Below, in pieces: positions 7,430 to 14,856 of a stretch of DNA of 36,111 nucleotides. Each line of letters begins with the position of its first letter. The stretch's first letter is position 1. The DNA comes from Streptococcus pseudopneumoniae (lineage in GTDB: Bacteria; Bacillota; Bacilli; Lactobacillales; Streptococcaceae), in the NCBI RefSeq assembly GCF_001072375.1, contig NZ_JVKV01000007.1:1-36111 (forward strand). The letters run 5' to 3'. A program made the translations under genes and the position numbers. The notes under the pieces were generated by a model. That model was given only the letters and a program-made list of their open reading frames with translations, was not told where the DNA came from and searched no databases.

Positions 7430-8326
7430 ATGAAAAAACTCCCCTTGGCCTTTTCAGGGTGCTTATTGGGATTGGCTGGAGCAGGTAATCTCATATTGGA
7501 TACTGTTCCGCTATTATCGCACGTCTTTAGTTTGTCAGGATTGATTTTATGGTTTTATTTTTTATACAGTCATCTTAGTGATTGGCAAGAGAGCCAGCAA
7601 GAACTTAAGAAAGCTCCTCTATTATCGGGAATGGCGACCTTTCCTATGGCAGGGATGATTTTATCAACCTACTTACTGCGAATCTTACCCACGAGTATGA
7701 GTATCATAGCGCAAACTCTTTGGTGGTTTGCCTTTCTTCTAGATGTAGGTTTAATCATCTACTTCACTAAAAATTATGTGCAGACTAAACCAAGAACGAG
7801 CGCAACGCCAAGTTGGACAGTTCTTTATGTGGGGATAGCAGTAGCAAGCTTGACCTACCCAGTCGTGGGCATAGTCGAGATTGCCTATGGCGCTTGGATT
7901 TTTGGCTTTACCTTAACCCTTTTCCTCTATCCTCTGATTTATCAAGATTTGAAAAGTAATCCATTACCACGGGCTTTACTGGGGCAAGAAGGAATCTATT
8001 GTGCTCCCTTTTCTCTACTGTTGGCAGCACTCGTTCGGATCGGAGGTTCAGGACTTCATGGCTGGATTTTGCTAGTCATGATCCTTGCCTCACAGACTTT
8101 CTTTTTCTTTGTCCTCAGTCGTTTGCCAAGGATCTTAAAACAGGGATTTCAACCAGCTTTTTCAGCCCTAACCTTCCCAACTATCATCACAGCAACTTCA
8201 TTAAAAATGGCCCAAGGCATTCTGCAGTTTCCAGTCCTTAACCTCCTTGTTTGGCTCGAAACGATCATTTGTTTAACAATCCTTGTCTATGTATTAGTAG
8301 AATATATGCGGTATTTAAGAAACTAA
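7430..8326 (+). CDS. TDT family (TehA/SLAC1-like) membrane transporter
   Basis: This is a 298-residue polytopic membrane protein resembling the tellurite-resistance/dicarboxylate transporter (TDT) family, to which TehA and the plant anion channel SLAC1 belong. About ten hydrophobic helices run through its length. The opening FSGCLLGLAGAGNLI matches the characteristic 'G.lgLa...n' start of the family's first helix. The start ATG 7430 follows the ribosome binding site TTGGAGGTT; an upstream TTG (7418) would place that site inside the gene. It is monocistronic, between its own promoter and a hairpin at 8333. Substrate is unknown; the family handles small anions and dicarboxylates. The possible cre site would tie it to carbon catabolite control. 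Confidence 0.78.
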   Translation: MKKLPLAFSGCLLGLAGAGNLILDTVPLLSHVFSLSGLILWFYFLYSHLSDWQESQQELKKAPLLSGMATFPMAGMILSTYLLRILPTSMSIIAQTLWWFAFLLDVGLIIYFTKNYVQTKPRTSATPSWTVLYVGIAVASLTYPVVGIVEIAYGAWIFGFTLTLFLYPLIYQDLKSNPLPRALLGQEGIYCAPFSLLLAALVRIGGSGLHGWILLVMILASQTFFFFVLSRLPRILKQGFQPAFSALTFPTIITATSLKMAQGILQFPVLNLLVWLETIICLTILVYVLVEYMRYLRN

Positions 8327-8332
8327 AAAAGC

Positions 8333-8361
8333 CCCTAGCACTGAGAAGTGTTAGGGATTTG
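8333..8361 (+). terminator. Terminator after the TDT transporter
   Basis: CCCTAGCACT (8333-8342) pairs with AGTGTTAGGG (8347-8356) over a GAGA loop, followed by a weak T tract (TTTGTTG). It separates the gene from the convergent minus-strand cassette. Confidence 0.7.
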
Positions 8362-8400
8362 TTGTCGAGCATAGAAACAATCAATTAGTTCAGCTTTCTC

Positions 8401-8940
8401 CTACTGTTCTTCATGTTCGGATAAAAAATAATAAGTCATAGTACCGAAGATTGATCCTACTCCAAGTCCTACTAGTAGGAAAAAAGCGATCATTTTGAGT
8501 TCCAGAAATTGCAAGAAGAAATCTGTAATGGAGTGATTTTCAAAGATTACTTTTTTGGAAAATAGGATAAATAAGTAGAGAGTTGGGATGCTAGTTCCAA
8601 CTAACCAACTTCTTAACTTGATTTGACGCTTGCTGTAAGTGATTTGTGGAATCTCAGATTGATCATCATCTTCTAAGTGGAGCCCTCTAGTAGAATATCT
8701 TGCCTTGAGACTGAGGGCAAAAATCATCAAGAAGTAGAGATAGGGCATAGCCGTTCGAACTATCTCTATAAAGCGCCCAAACAAAAGATAGAACAGGAAG
8801 AGAAAGAAGGAAGAGTAAAAGATTTGGACCATGGAACGGGCGCAAGCCTTGTAGATGACCTCTTGACGGCATTCATCAAAGGGTCCTTGGATATGAAAGA
8901 AATTTCGAACTAAGCGAGTGGTTAAGTCTTCTTTTTTCAT
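8401..8940 (-). CDS. DUF3278-like membrane protein (distal copy)
   Basis: This 179-residue membrane protein has no known function; I place it with the DUF3278 family of Lactobacillales. The cytoplasmic N-terminal segment carries F-H-I-Q-G-P-F-D-E (residues 15-23), which the copy at 9305-9847 shares as Y-G-I-S-G-P-L-D-E. Four hydrophobic segments follow at about residues 37-59, 63-80, 113-132 and 145-172, with a polar loop of about 30 residues between the second and third. The start ATG (complement of 8938-8940) has the ribosome binding site AAGAGGTC. It is the last gene of a four-gene minus-strand operon led by an XRE repressor, 12 bases after the preceding stop. The pairing suggests a sensor/target or complex with the paralogue; this is inference. 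Confidence 0.75.
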   Translation of the reverse strand: MKKEDLTTRLVRNFFHIQGPFDECRQEVIYKACARSMVQIFYSSFFLFLFYLLFGRFIEIVRTAMPYLYFLMIFALSLKARYSTRGLHLEDDDQSEIPQITYSKRQIKLRSWLVGTSIPTLYLFILFSKKVIFENHSITDFFLQFLELKMIAFFLLVGLGVGSIFGTMTYYFLSEHEEQ

Positions 8941-8952
8941 GGTAGTGACCTC

Positions 8953-9294
8953 TTAATAACCTTGTTTTTGATTAGCTTCTTTAAAGAGTTGATAGAGAGT
9001 ATAGAAGTAGACTAGACTAAAAACGATACAGATGGTTAGAAATAAGAGATATCTCCAATCCATAGAATTCGTTAACAGTTGTGGGAAAGATACGAGGATA
9101 AAGCAGAGAGATGCGTTTAAGAGGCGTATTTTTTTTGATGTGATTTTCTGAAATCTTTGTCCTTTGTTCAAAACAGGAAGGGCTAAGAGGAAGATGATCA
9201 GAAAAGGACGCGTAATTTGGCCATAAACCAGGAAAACTGTCATAAAGATACTGATCAAAATATGACTGAGAATTAAAGTTTGTAGTGATTTCAT
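8953..9294 (-). CDS. Small four-helix membrane protein
   Basis: I do not recognise this 113-residue protein. It is almost wholly hydrophobic, with four probable membrane segments at about residues 6-25, 30-43, 57-74 and 80-104, and a basic loop between the second and third (KGQRFQKITSKKIR). The size and spacing of the four helices parallel those of the two flanking DUF3278-like proteins, but the cytoplasmic 'I-x-G-P-x-D-E' leader is missing, so it may be a stripped-down paralogue. The start ATG (complement of 9292-9294) was chosen because a perfect AGGAGG (complement of 9301-9306) precedes it; the longer reading frame upstream overlaps the preceding gene. That AGGAGG overlaps the stop codon of the upstream gene, implying tight translational coupling. 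Confidence 0.75.
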   Translation of the reverse strand: MKSLQTLILSHILISIFMTVFLVYGQITRPFLIIFLLALPVLNKGQRFQKITSKKIRLLNASLCFILVSFPQLLTNSMDWRYLLFLTICIVFSLVYFYTLYQLFKEANQKQGY

Positions 9295-9304
9295 AAGTTT
9301 CCTC

Positions 9305-9847
9305 CTAATCGTCGTCTTGATCTTCTCTAGCTTTTTGAATACGAAGAGTGATGACAATATGCACTGTTAATCCGAAAAAGAAGGCTGCAACGATGGTTGA
9401 CAAGATACTTCTTGTATTCAAAAGAGCGGTAAGATAGCTTTTGCTATCATCCATTAGGATATTGAGAAGTGGCATGCCAAAGAACATGGCTATTCCATAA
9501 ACCAGACCAGCTTTAAGTCCAGGATTACGTAACTGTTTCTTTTCCTTCTGGCTCAACATATCAGGATCGATAGCAGCAATACCAGTTTTTTTAGTTTGAG
9601 TAGTGACATAGAGAGCACAAACCAAGGAAACCAGAAAAATAATGATTGGATATCCGAAAGCGACCATTTGGGGATATTTATAAGCAAGGACAAAGGGGAT
9701 GAAATTGCCTAGAGTCATGAGATAAAAGAGAATCATAAAGACTTTATTCCCGATGTGGTCAGCCTCGCGTCGTTTGTGTTCATCAAGTGGCCCTGAAATG
9801 CCATAGATACGTTTGATTAGTTTTTCATAGAGGGGGTCTTTTTTCAT
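9305..9847 (-). CDS. DUF3278-like membrane protein (proximal copy)
   Basis: This 180-residue membrane protein belongs to the DUF3278-like group; function unknown. The N-terminal cytoplasmic part holds R-I-Y-G-I-S-G-P-L-D-E-H-K-R-R-E, followed by four hydrophobic segments at about residues 38-60, 65-85, 113-134 and 152-172. The tail is acidic (REDQDDD). The start ATG (complement of 9845-9847) follows AAAAGGAGAAG; the longer frame upstream would run into the regulator gene. It lies 14 bases after the XRE regulator stop in the same operon. In streptococci such proteins are typically found beside small XRE regulators, which suggests the regulator senses a state reported by the membrane protein, but nothing in the sequence proves that. 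Confidence 0.78.
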   Translation of the reverse strand: MKKDPLYEKLIKRIYGISGPLDEHKRREADHIGNKVFMILFYLMTLGNFIPFVLAYKYPQMVAFGYPIIIFLVSLVCALYVTTQTKKTGIAAIDPDMLSQKEKKQLRNPGLKAGLVYGIAMFFGMPLLNILMDDSKSYLTALLNTRSILSTIVAAFFFGLTVHIVITLRIQKAREDQDDD

Positions 9848-9861
9848 TTTTCTTCTCCTTT

Positions 9862-10056
9862 TTAAAAATCGTCTTCCCAAAAGAGACTGTTGAGGTCAGT
9901 TTGGAGGCTGCGGGCGAGATTGAGACAAAGTTCCAGGGTAGGATTGTACTTGTCGTTCTCAATCATGTTGATAGTTTGCCTAGAGACACCGATATCCTTG
10001 GCAAGTTCGAGTTGGGACTTTCCTAGTTCCTTGCGGAATTCTTTCACACGATTCAT
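9862..10056 (-). CDS. XRE-family (Cro/CI) transcriptional regulator
   Basis: This is a 64-residue, single-domain DNA-binding protein. Nearly the whole chain is one helix-turn-helix domain: KSQLELAKDIGVSRQTINMI (residues 13-32) covers the two helices of the motif, followed by the typical Y-N-P-T-L-E-L-C-L-N-L-A stretch. There is no sensor domain, so control must come from protein partners, abundance or dimerisation. The start ATG (complement of 10054-10056) has the strong site AAAGGAGG upstream. It is the first gene of the minus-strand cassette with two DUF3278-like proteins and a small membrane protein. Two identical-geometry palindromes in its promoter make autoregulation likely. Confidence 0.92.
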   Translation of the reverse strand: MNRVKEFRKELGKSQLELAKDIGVSRQTINMIENDKYNPTLELCLNLARSLQTDLNSLFWEDDF

Positions 10057-10077
10057 GCTTCCTCCTTTTTAGTTAAT

Positions 10078-10136
10078 GTCACATATATTTGACTATAGTA
10101 TATTCTTTTAAGAACATAATGTCAACTATTTTTGAC
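10078..10136 (-). promoter_or_regulatory. Cassette promoter with two matched operator palindromes
   Basis: Minus-strand promoter: -35 TTGACA (complement of 10120-10125), 17-bp spacer, -10 TATACT (complement of 10097-10102). Two palindromes of the form GTCA-N8-TGAC occur at 10121-10136 (covering the -35) and 10078-10093 (covering the predicted transcription start). Their centres are 43 bp apart, about four helical turns. They are the obvious candidates for the XRE repressor's operators. Confidence 0.8.
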
Positions 10137-10195
10137 ATATTTTTAAAAGAATCTTGGTGATAATATTTCCATACGAGAATCTTCTAGAGATTTTA

Positions 10196-10204
10196 TGCTA
10201 TAAT
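10196..10204 (+). promoter_or_regulatory. Metallophosphoesterase promoter
   Basis: Extended -10 TGCTATAAT (10196-10204) with no good -35, about 60 bases upstream of the start codon. Confidence 0.6.
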
Positions 10205-10264
10205 GAAGAAAAATAAGAGTGATTTGGATACCCTGAATGCTATCCAATAAAGAAAGAGCAGAAA

Positions 10265-11098
10265 ATGAACCATAAGATTGCAATTTTATCAGACATTCAT
10301 GGCAACACGACAGCCTTAGCTGGAGTGCTTGAGGACGCTGAAAATTTGGGAGCAACTGAATATTGGCTTCTGGGAGATATTTTTCTTCCTGGTCCAGGAG
10401 CAAATGACTTGGTGGATCTTTTGAAAGACCTTCCCATTACAGTATCCGTTCGAGGAAACTGGGATGATTGTGTGTTAGAGGCTTTAGATGGGCAATATGG
10501 TTTAGAGGATCCCGAAGAAATTCAGTTTCTCAGGATGACTCAGTATCTGATGGAGCGCATAAACCCCGAGCATATTGATTGGTTGAGAAAGCTACCTATG
10601 GTAGCCAAGAAAGAAGTCGATGGCTTGCGCTTTTCTCTTTCTCATAATTTGCCTGAGAAAAACTATGGTAGAGATTTACTGGTTGAAAATAATACCGATA
10701 AATTTGACCAGCTACTTGATGAAACTACTGATGTAGCCGTCTATGGACATGTTCATAAACAGCTTTTGCGTTATGGTAGCCAAGGGCAACAAATTATCAA
10801 TCCAGGTTCGATTGGTATGCCTTATTTTGACTGGGAAGGGCTGAAAAATCACCGAGCCCAGTATGCCTTACTTGAAGTTGAAAATGGTGAATTGGTCAAT
10901 ATCCAATTTCGTAAGGTTGCTTATGATTATGAAGCAGAGCTAGAATCAGCCAAGACCAAAGACCTTCCCTTTATCGAAATGTATGAAGAGTTACGACGTG
11001 AGGACAACTATCAAGGCCATAATAGAGATTTGTTAGCTAGTTTAATTGAAAAGCATGGCTATGTCGAGGATGTCAAAAACTATTTTGATTTTTTGTAA
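10265..11098 (+). CDS. Calcineurin-like metallophosphoesterase
   Basis: This 277-residue cytoplasmic protein has the metal-binding motifs of the calcineurin-like phosphoesterase superfamily in order: SDIHGN (residues 9-14), LLGD (about 34-37), GNWDD (about 66-70, replacing the usual GNHD/E), SHN (near 124) and GHVHKQ (near 160), followed by NPGSIGMPYF. The pattern is that of the YfcE/MJ0936-like branch, which hydrolyses phosphodiesters or phosphomonoesters with Mn2+ or similar metals; the natural substrate is unknown. The tryptophan in GNWDD in place of histidine is worth noting, since that histidine normally helps catalysis. It is monocistronic, with a bidirectional hairpin at 11127 shared with the convergent lipoprotein gene. 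Confidence 0.88.
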   Translation: MNHKIAILSDIHGNTTALAGVLEDAENLGATEYWLLGDIFLPGPGANDLVDLLKDLPITVSVRGNWDDCVLEALDGQYGLEDPEEIQFLRMTQYLMERINPEHIDWLRKLPMVAKKEVDGLRFSLSHNLPEKNYGRDLLVENNTDKFDQLLDETTDVAVYGHVHKQLLRYGSQGQQIINPGSIGMPYFDWEGLKNHRAQYALLEVENGELVNIQFRKVAYDYEAELESAKTKDLPFIEMYEELRREDNYQGHNRDLLASLIEKHGYVEDVKNYFDFL

Positions 11099-11126
11099 GA
11101 GTTGCTTTAACGACCAGATACTAAAT

Positions 11127-11154
11127 AAACGATTGGACTAGCCAATCGTTTTTA
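11127..11154. terminator. Bidirectional terminator
   Basis: Perfect 10-bp stem AAACGATTGG (11127-11136) / CCAATCGTTT (11142-11151), loop ACTAG, with T-rich sequence downstream on the plus strand and A-rich upstream. It serves the metallophosphoesterase and the convergent lipoprotein gene. Confidence 0.82.
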
Positions 11155-11161
11155 ATATATT

Positions 11162-11971
11162 TTATTGTAATTGAGACTGATCTGGTAGATAAGAACCACC
11201 GAGATAGGTTTTGCTGAGTTTTTCAAGGGCTCCATCTTGGTAGAGTTCTTTGAGGACCTTGTCAAATTGGTCTTTAAATTCTTTTTGGTCACTTGAGAAG
11301 ATGATATAGTTGTTTGGATTATCATTGCTCTCCAAGTCGACTAGGTTCAAGTCTAAGCCACGGTCTTGGATAATTTTTTGAACAGAGATTTTATCAAAGA
11401 TTAGGAAATCAAATTCACCGTTGGCGAGGTCAGTCAGACGCTTAGCCACATCTTCGCCAGAATATTGGATGGTAGCAGGATTGTCGGAGTGATTTTGATT
11501 CCAGTCCGTAACAACCTTGGCAGTAGAAGTTCCAGTGTCATCCTGGGTTGTTTTACCAGCGATATCTTGAAGAGAAGTAAGAGCCTTGTCTTTTCTGCTC
11601 ACGAGAACCAAAGGATTTTTAGCGATGGGGAGTGAGTAGAGGTATTTGTCGGCTCTCTCTTTGGTGTAGCTCAAGTTGTTAGCAGCAGCTTGGTAACGGC
11701 CAGCATCCACTCCAGGGAAGATACTTTCCCAAGCAGTTTTTTGAAATTCAATCTTGTATTGATCCAGTTTTTCATCGACTGCTTTTAAAACCTCAACATC
11801 ATATCCGGTCAAATTACCATCTTTTTCAAAATCAAAAGGTGGGATGTCTCCAGCAGTTGCTACGACAATGGTTTTAGGACTAGCAGTGGCAGTAGAAGTA
11901 CTATCTTGTTTGGCTTGTTCACAGGCGACCAACAAGGGACTAATGGCTAATAATAAGAATATTTTTTTCAT
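11162..11971 (-). CDS. Amino acid ABC transporter substrate-binding lipoprotein
   Basis: This is an extracytoplasmic solute-binding protein of family 3 (polar amino acids), anchored as a lipoprotein. The signal peptide ends in the lipobox LLVAC with Cys17. A Ser/Thr/Ala-rich linker is followed by the SBP domain opening TIVVATAGDIPPFDFE and L-T-G-Y-D-V-E-V, the family's ligand-binding start, and later by G-E-F-D-F-L-I-F-D. Length is normal at 269 residues. The ribosome binding site is AAAGGAGACTC. No permease or ATPase genes are adjacent, so it must work with a transporter encoded elsewhere or act as an extra binding protein. It stands alone on the minus strand between two plus-strand units. 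The ligand cannot be named from sequence. Confidence 0.93.
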   Translation of the reverse strand: MKKIFLLLAISPLLVACEQAKQDSTSTATASPKTIVVATAGDIPPFDFEKDGNLTGYDVEVLKAVDEKLDQYKIEFQKTAWESIFPGVDAGRYQAAANNLSYTKERADKYLYSLPIAKNPLVLVSRKDKALTSLQDIAGKTTQDDTGTSTAKVVTDWNQNHSDNPATIQYSGEDVAKRLTDLANGEFDFLIFDKISVQKIIQDRGLDLNLVDLESNDNPNNYIIFSSDQKEFKDQFDKVLKELYQDGALEKLSKTYLGGSYLPDQSQLQ

Positions 11972-11998
11972 AAGAGTCTCCTTTACTTAATGGTATCT

Positions 11999-12028
11999 AG
12001 CTTACCAGACAATCAATCAGATATCCAA
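11999..12028 (-). promoter_or_regulatory. Possible promoter of the solute-binding protein
   Basis: On the minus strand, TTGGAT (complement of 12023-12028), 18 bp, then an extended -10-like TGG-TAAGCT (ending at 11999). The -10 is imperfect, so this is tentative. Confidence 0.35.
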
Positions 12029-12136
12029 TATATATTTTTTATGGAGATGATAGAAAAATATTATAATTTCAAAATTGAGCTTGAAACTAAAAGTGGAATC
12101 TTGGGAAAGATAATTTGTTTCACGAATGAAAAATCT

Positions 12137-12165
12137 CTGCAAGCTCTTTCAAAATATGGTAAAAT
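12137..12165 (+). promoter_or_regulatory. Nitroreductase-pepV promoter
   Basis: Extended -10 TGGTAAAAT (12157-12165) with -35-like CTGCAA (12137-12142) at 17 bp. The short frame crossing this region (11990-12211) has no ribosome binding site and is not taken as a gene. Confidence 0.6.
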
Positions 12166-12197
12166 GGAAGCAGTAGAAATAGAAAAGGAAATCAATT

Positions 12198-12803
12198 ATG
12201 AAATTTCTTGAGTTAAATAAAAAACGTCATGCGACAAAGCATTTTATTGATAAACCGGTTGATCCCAAGGATGTTCGTACAGCTATAGAAATCGCAACCT
12301 TGGCACCAAGTGCTCACAACAGTCAGCCTTGGAAGTTTGTTGTGGTTCGTGAGAGAAATGCTGAACTAGCAAAATTGGCTTACGGTTCAAACTTTGAGCA
12401 AGTAGCATCTGCCCCTGTAACCATTGCCTTGTTTACAGATACTGACTTAGCTAAACGTGCTCGCAAGATTGCTCGAATTGGTGGTGCCAATAATTTCTCA
12501 GAAGAACAACTACAGTACTTTATGAAAAATCTTCCAGCAGAATTTGCGCGTTACAACGAACAACAAGTCAGTGACTACTTGGCTCTTAATGCTGGGCTTG
12601 TAGCTATGAACTTGGTCCTTGCTTTGACTGACCAAGGAATTGGATCAAACATTATCCTTGGTTTTGACAAATCAAAAGTCAATGAAGTCTTGGAAATCGA
12701 AGAACGCTTCCGTCCAGAACTTTTGATCACAGTAGGATACACAGACGAGAAGTTGGAACCAAGTTACCGCTTGCCAGTAGATGAAATTATCGAAAAAAGA
12801 TAG
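12198..12803 (+). CDS. Nitroreductase family flavoprotein
   Basis: This is a 201-residue FMN-dependent NAD(P)H oxidoreductase of the nitroreductase fold. The FMN-binding start is visible as K-K-R-H-A-T-K-H-F (residues 8-16) and the loop APSAHNSQPWKFVVV (about 36-50). A C-terminal I-L-L-x-x-G-Y-like stretch (LLITVGYTDE) is also typical. Members reduce quinones, nitroaromatics or related electron acceptors; the physiological substrate is unknown. The start ATG 12198 has the ribosome binding site AAAAGGAAAT. The next gene, pepV, begins nine bases after the stop, so the two are co-transcribed. A functional link between an oxidoreductase and a dipeptidase is not obvious. Confidence 0.9.
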   Translation: MKFLELNKKRHATKHFIDKPVDPKDVRTAIEIATLAPSAHNSQPWKFVVVRERNAELAKLAYGSNFEQVASAPVTIALFTDTDLAKRARKIARIGGANNFSEEQLQYFMKNLPAEFARYNEQQVSDYLALNAGLVAMNLVLALTDQGIGSNIILGFDKSKVNEVLEIEERFRPELLITVGYTDEKLEPSYRLPVDEIIEKR

Positions 12804-12812
12804 GAAGTAAAA

Positions 12813-14213
12813 ATGACAGTTATTGATTTTACAGCAGAAGTAGAAAAACGTAAAGAAGCCCTCTTGGCTGACTTGTTTAGCCTTTTGGAAATCAACTCAG
12901 AACGTGATGACAGTAAGGCAGATGCGGAGCACCCATTTGGACCTGGTCCAGTAAAAGCTTTGGAGAAATTCCTTGAAATCGCAGACCGTGATGGCTACCC
13001 AACAAAAAATGTCGACAACTATGCAGGACATTTTGAGTTTGGTCAAGGGGAAGAAGTTCTTGGAATCTTTGCCCACATGGACGTGGTGCCAGCAGGTAGC
13101 GGTTGGGATACTGATCCTTATACTCCAACTATCAAGGATGGTCGCCTCTATGCGCGTGGTGCTTCAGATGACAAGGGTCCTACAACGGCTTGTTACTATG
13201 GTTTGAAAATCATCAAAGAATTGGGACTTCCAACTTCTAAAAAAGTTCGTTTTATCGTCGGAACTGATGAAGAATCAGGTTGGGCAGATATGGACTACTA
13301 CTTTGACCATGTAGGACTTGCGAAGCCAGACTTTGGCTTCTCTCCAGATGCTGAATTCCCTATTATCAATGGTGAAAAAGGAAATATAACAGAATACCTT
13401 CACTTTGCAGGTGAAAATACAGGTGTAGCTCGTCTTCATAGCTTTACAGGTGGCTTGCGTGAAAACATGGTACCTGAGTCAGCAACGGCAGTTGTTTCAG
13501 GTGACTTGGCTGACTTGCAAGGGAAGCTAGATGCCTTTGTTGCAGAGCACAAGCTTAGAGGAGACATTCAAGAAGAGAACGGCAAGTACAAGGTTACGAT
13601 TATCGGTAAATCTGCTCACGGTGCTATGCCTGCTTCAGGTGTCAATGGTGCGACTTATCTTGCCCTCTTCCTCAGCCAATTTGCCTTTGAAGGACCTGCA
13701 AAAGACTTCCTTGACATTGCTGGTAAGATTCTTTTAAATGACCATGAAGGCAAAAACTTGAAAGTGGCTCATGTGGATGAAAAAATGGGTGCTCTTTCTA
13801 TGAATGCTGGTGTCTTCCGCTTTGATGAAACAAGTGCTGACAATACCATTGCCCTTAACTTCCGTTATCCAAAAGGAACAAGTCCAGAGCAAATCAAGTC
13901 AGTTCTTGAAAGCTTGCCAGTTGTTTCTGTTAGCTTATCAGAACATGGTCACACACCTCACTATGTACCAATGGAAGATCCGCTTGTCCAAACCTTGTTA
14001 AATGTTTATGAAAAACAAACTGGACTTCAAGGGCATGAACAAGTTATTGGTGGTGGAACTTTCGGACGTCTCTTAGAGCGTGGTGTAGCCTATGGTGCTA
14101 TGTTCCCAGATTCTATCGATACCATGCACCAAGCCAATGAATTTATCGCCTTGGATGATCTCTTCCGTGCAGCAGCCATCTACGCTGAAGCTATCTATGA
14201 ATTGATCAAATAA
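12813..14213 (+). CDS. pepV: Dipeptidase PepV
   Basis: This is a zinc-dependent M20-family dipeptidase that splits a broad range of dipeptides in the cytoplasm, supplying amino acids from imported peptides. At 466 residues it has the PepV length. Metal-site motifs are present: A-H-M-D-V-V-P (His88, Asp90), R-G-A-S-D-D-K-G-P (bridging Asp near 120) and G-T-D-E-E-S-G (catalytic/metal Glu pair near 153-154). A dimerisation-type lid domain spans roughly 185-385, and a late GGGTFGR and DTMHQANE bring the C-terminal metal histidine. It is the second gene after the nitroreductase, and a hairpin terminator follows at 14221. Confidence 0.96.
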   Translation: MTVIDFTAEVEKRKEALLADLFSLLEINSERDDSKADAEHPFGPGPVKALEKFLEIADRDGYPTKNVDNYAGHFEFGQGEEVLGIFAHMDVVPAGSGWDTDPYTPTIKDGRLYARGASDDKGPTTACYYGLKIIKELGLPTSKKVRFIVGTDEESGWADMDYYFDHVGLAKPDFGFSPDAEFPIINGEKGNITEYLHFAGENTGVARLHSFTGGLRENMVPESATAVVSGDLADLQGKLDAFVAEHKLRGDIQEENGKYKVTIIGKSAHGAMPASGVNGATYLALFLSQFAFEGPAKDFLDIAGKILLNDHEGKNLKVAHVDEKMGALSMNAGVFRFDETSADNTIALNFRYPKGTSPEQIKSVLESLPVVSVSLSEHGHTPHYVPMEDPLVQTLLNVYEKQTGLQGHEQVIGGGTFGRLLERGVAYGAMFPDSIDTMHQANEFIALDDLFRAAAIYAEAIYELIK

Positions 14214-14220
14214 TGCTATA

Positions 14221-14253
14221 GAAGTCTGAGATTTTATGCTTAGACTTCTTTTT
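14221..14253 (+). terminator. Terminator after pepV
   Basis: GAAGTCTGAG (14221-14230) pairs with CTTAGACTTC (14239-14248), one G-U pair, loop of 8 bases, then TTTTT (14249-14253). The ribosome binding site of the next gene starts right after it. Confidence 0.85.
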
Positions 14254-14265
14254 GGAGGAGAGTAG

Positions 14266-14856
14266 ATGTCTCAAATCGAAAGAATCAAACAAGCTATTAT
14301 AGAGGATCCACAGAATGCCAGCTATACTGAGCAAGGCATCCAACCTCTTTTTGCAGCACCAAAGACTGCTCGAATCAATATCATTGGGCAGGCACCTGGT
14401 CTCAAAACTCAAGAAGCAGGACTTTACTGGAAGGATAAAAGTGGGAATCGTTTGCGAGAATGGTTGGGTGTGGACGAAGACACGTTTTATAACTCAGGTT
14501 ACTTTGCAGTCATGCCTATGGATTTCTACTTTCCAGGTCATGGAAAATCGGGTGACCTGCCACCTCGTCCAGGTTTTGCGGAAAAATGGCATCCAGAACT
14601 CTTGAAGGAGTTGCCAGATATTCAATTAACACTCTTGATTGGTCAGTATGCCCAAGCCTACTATCTACATGAGAAAGTTAGTGGCAAGGTGACAGACCGT
14701 GTGCATCGATTTAAAGATTATTTGCCTGATTATTTCCCTCTGGTACACCCATCACCACGTAATCAAATTTGGATGAAAAAAAATCCTTGGTTTGAGGAAG
14801 AAGTGGTTCCAGATTTGAAAAAAAGAATTAAAACTATTTTAGGAGAAAAAGAATGA
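14266..14856 (+). CDS. Uracil-DNA glycosylase superfamily protein
   Basis: This 196-residue protein has the uracil-DNA glycosylase fold. The catalytic-loop motif appears as IIGQAPG (about residues 43-49), then T-Q-E-A-G and D-K-S-G-N-R-L-R-E-W-L-G, and the second conserved loop as HPSPRN (near 161-166). This pattern is found in a branch often annotated simply as 'uracil-DNA glycosylase family' in Firmicutes; it is not the classical Ung, and activity on uracil DNA is not shown. The start ATG 14266 has the strong RBS TTGGAGGAG. It overlaps the rhodanese gene by ATGA (14853-14856). It lies right behind the pepV terminator with no clear promoter in the 12-base gap, so it probably depends on read-through from pepV or a promoter inside pepV. 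Confidence 0.85.
   Translation: MSQIERIKQAIIEDPQNASYTEQGIQPLFAAPKTARINIIGQAPGLKTQEAGLYWKDKSGNRLREWLGVDEDTFYNSGYFAVMPMDFYFPGHGKSGDLPPRPGFAEKWHPELLKELPDIQLTLLIGQYAQAYYLHEKVSGKVTDRVHRFKDYLPDYFPLVHPSPRNQIWMKKNPWFEEEVVPDLKKRIKTILGEKE

Noticed and set aside
11990..12211. A 73-codon open frame between the lipoprotein and the nitroreductase gene
   Set aside because: No ribosome binding site; it contains the nitroreductase promoter and overlaps that gene's start in another frame. Composition looks intergenic.
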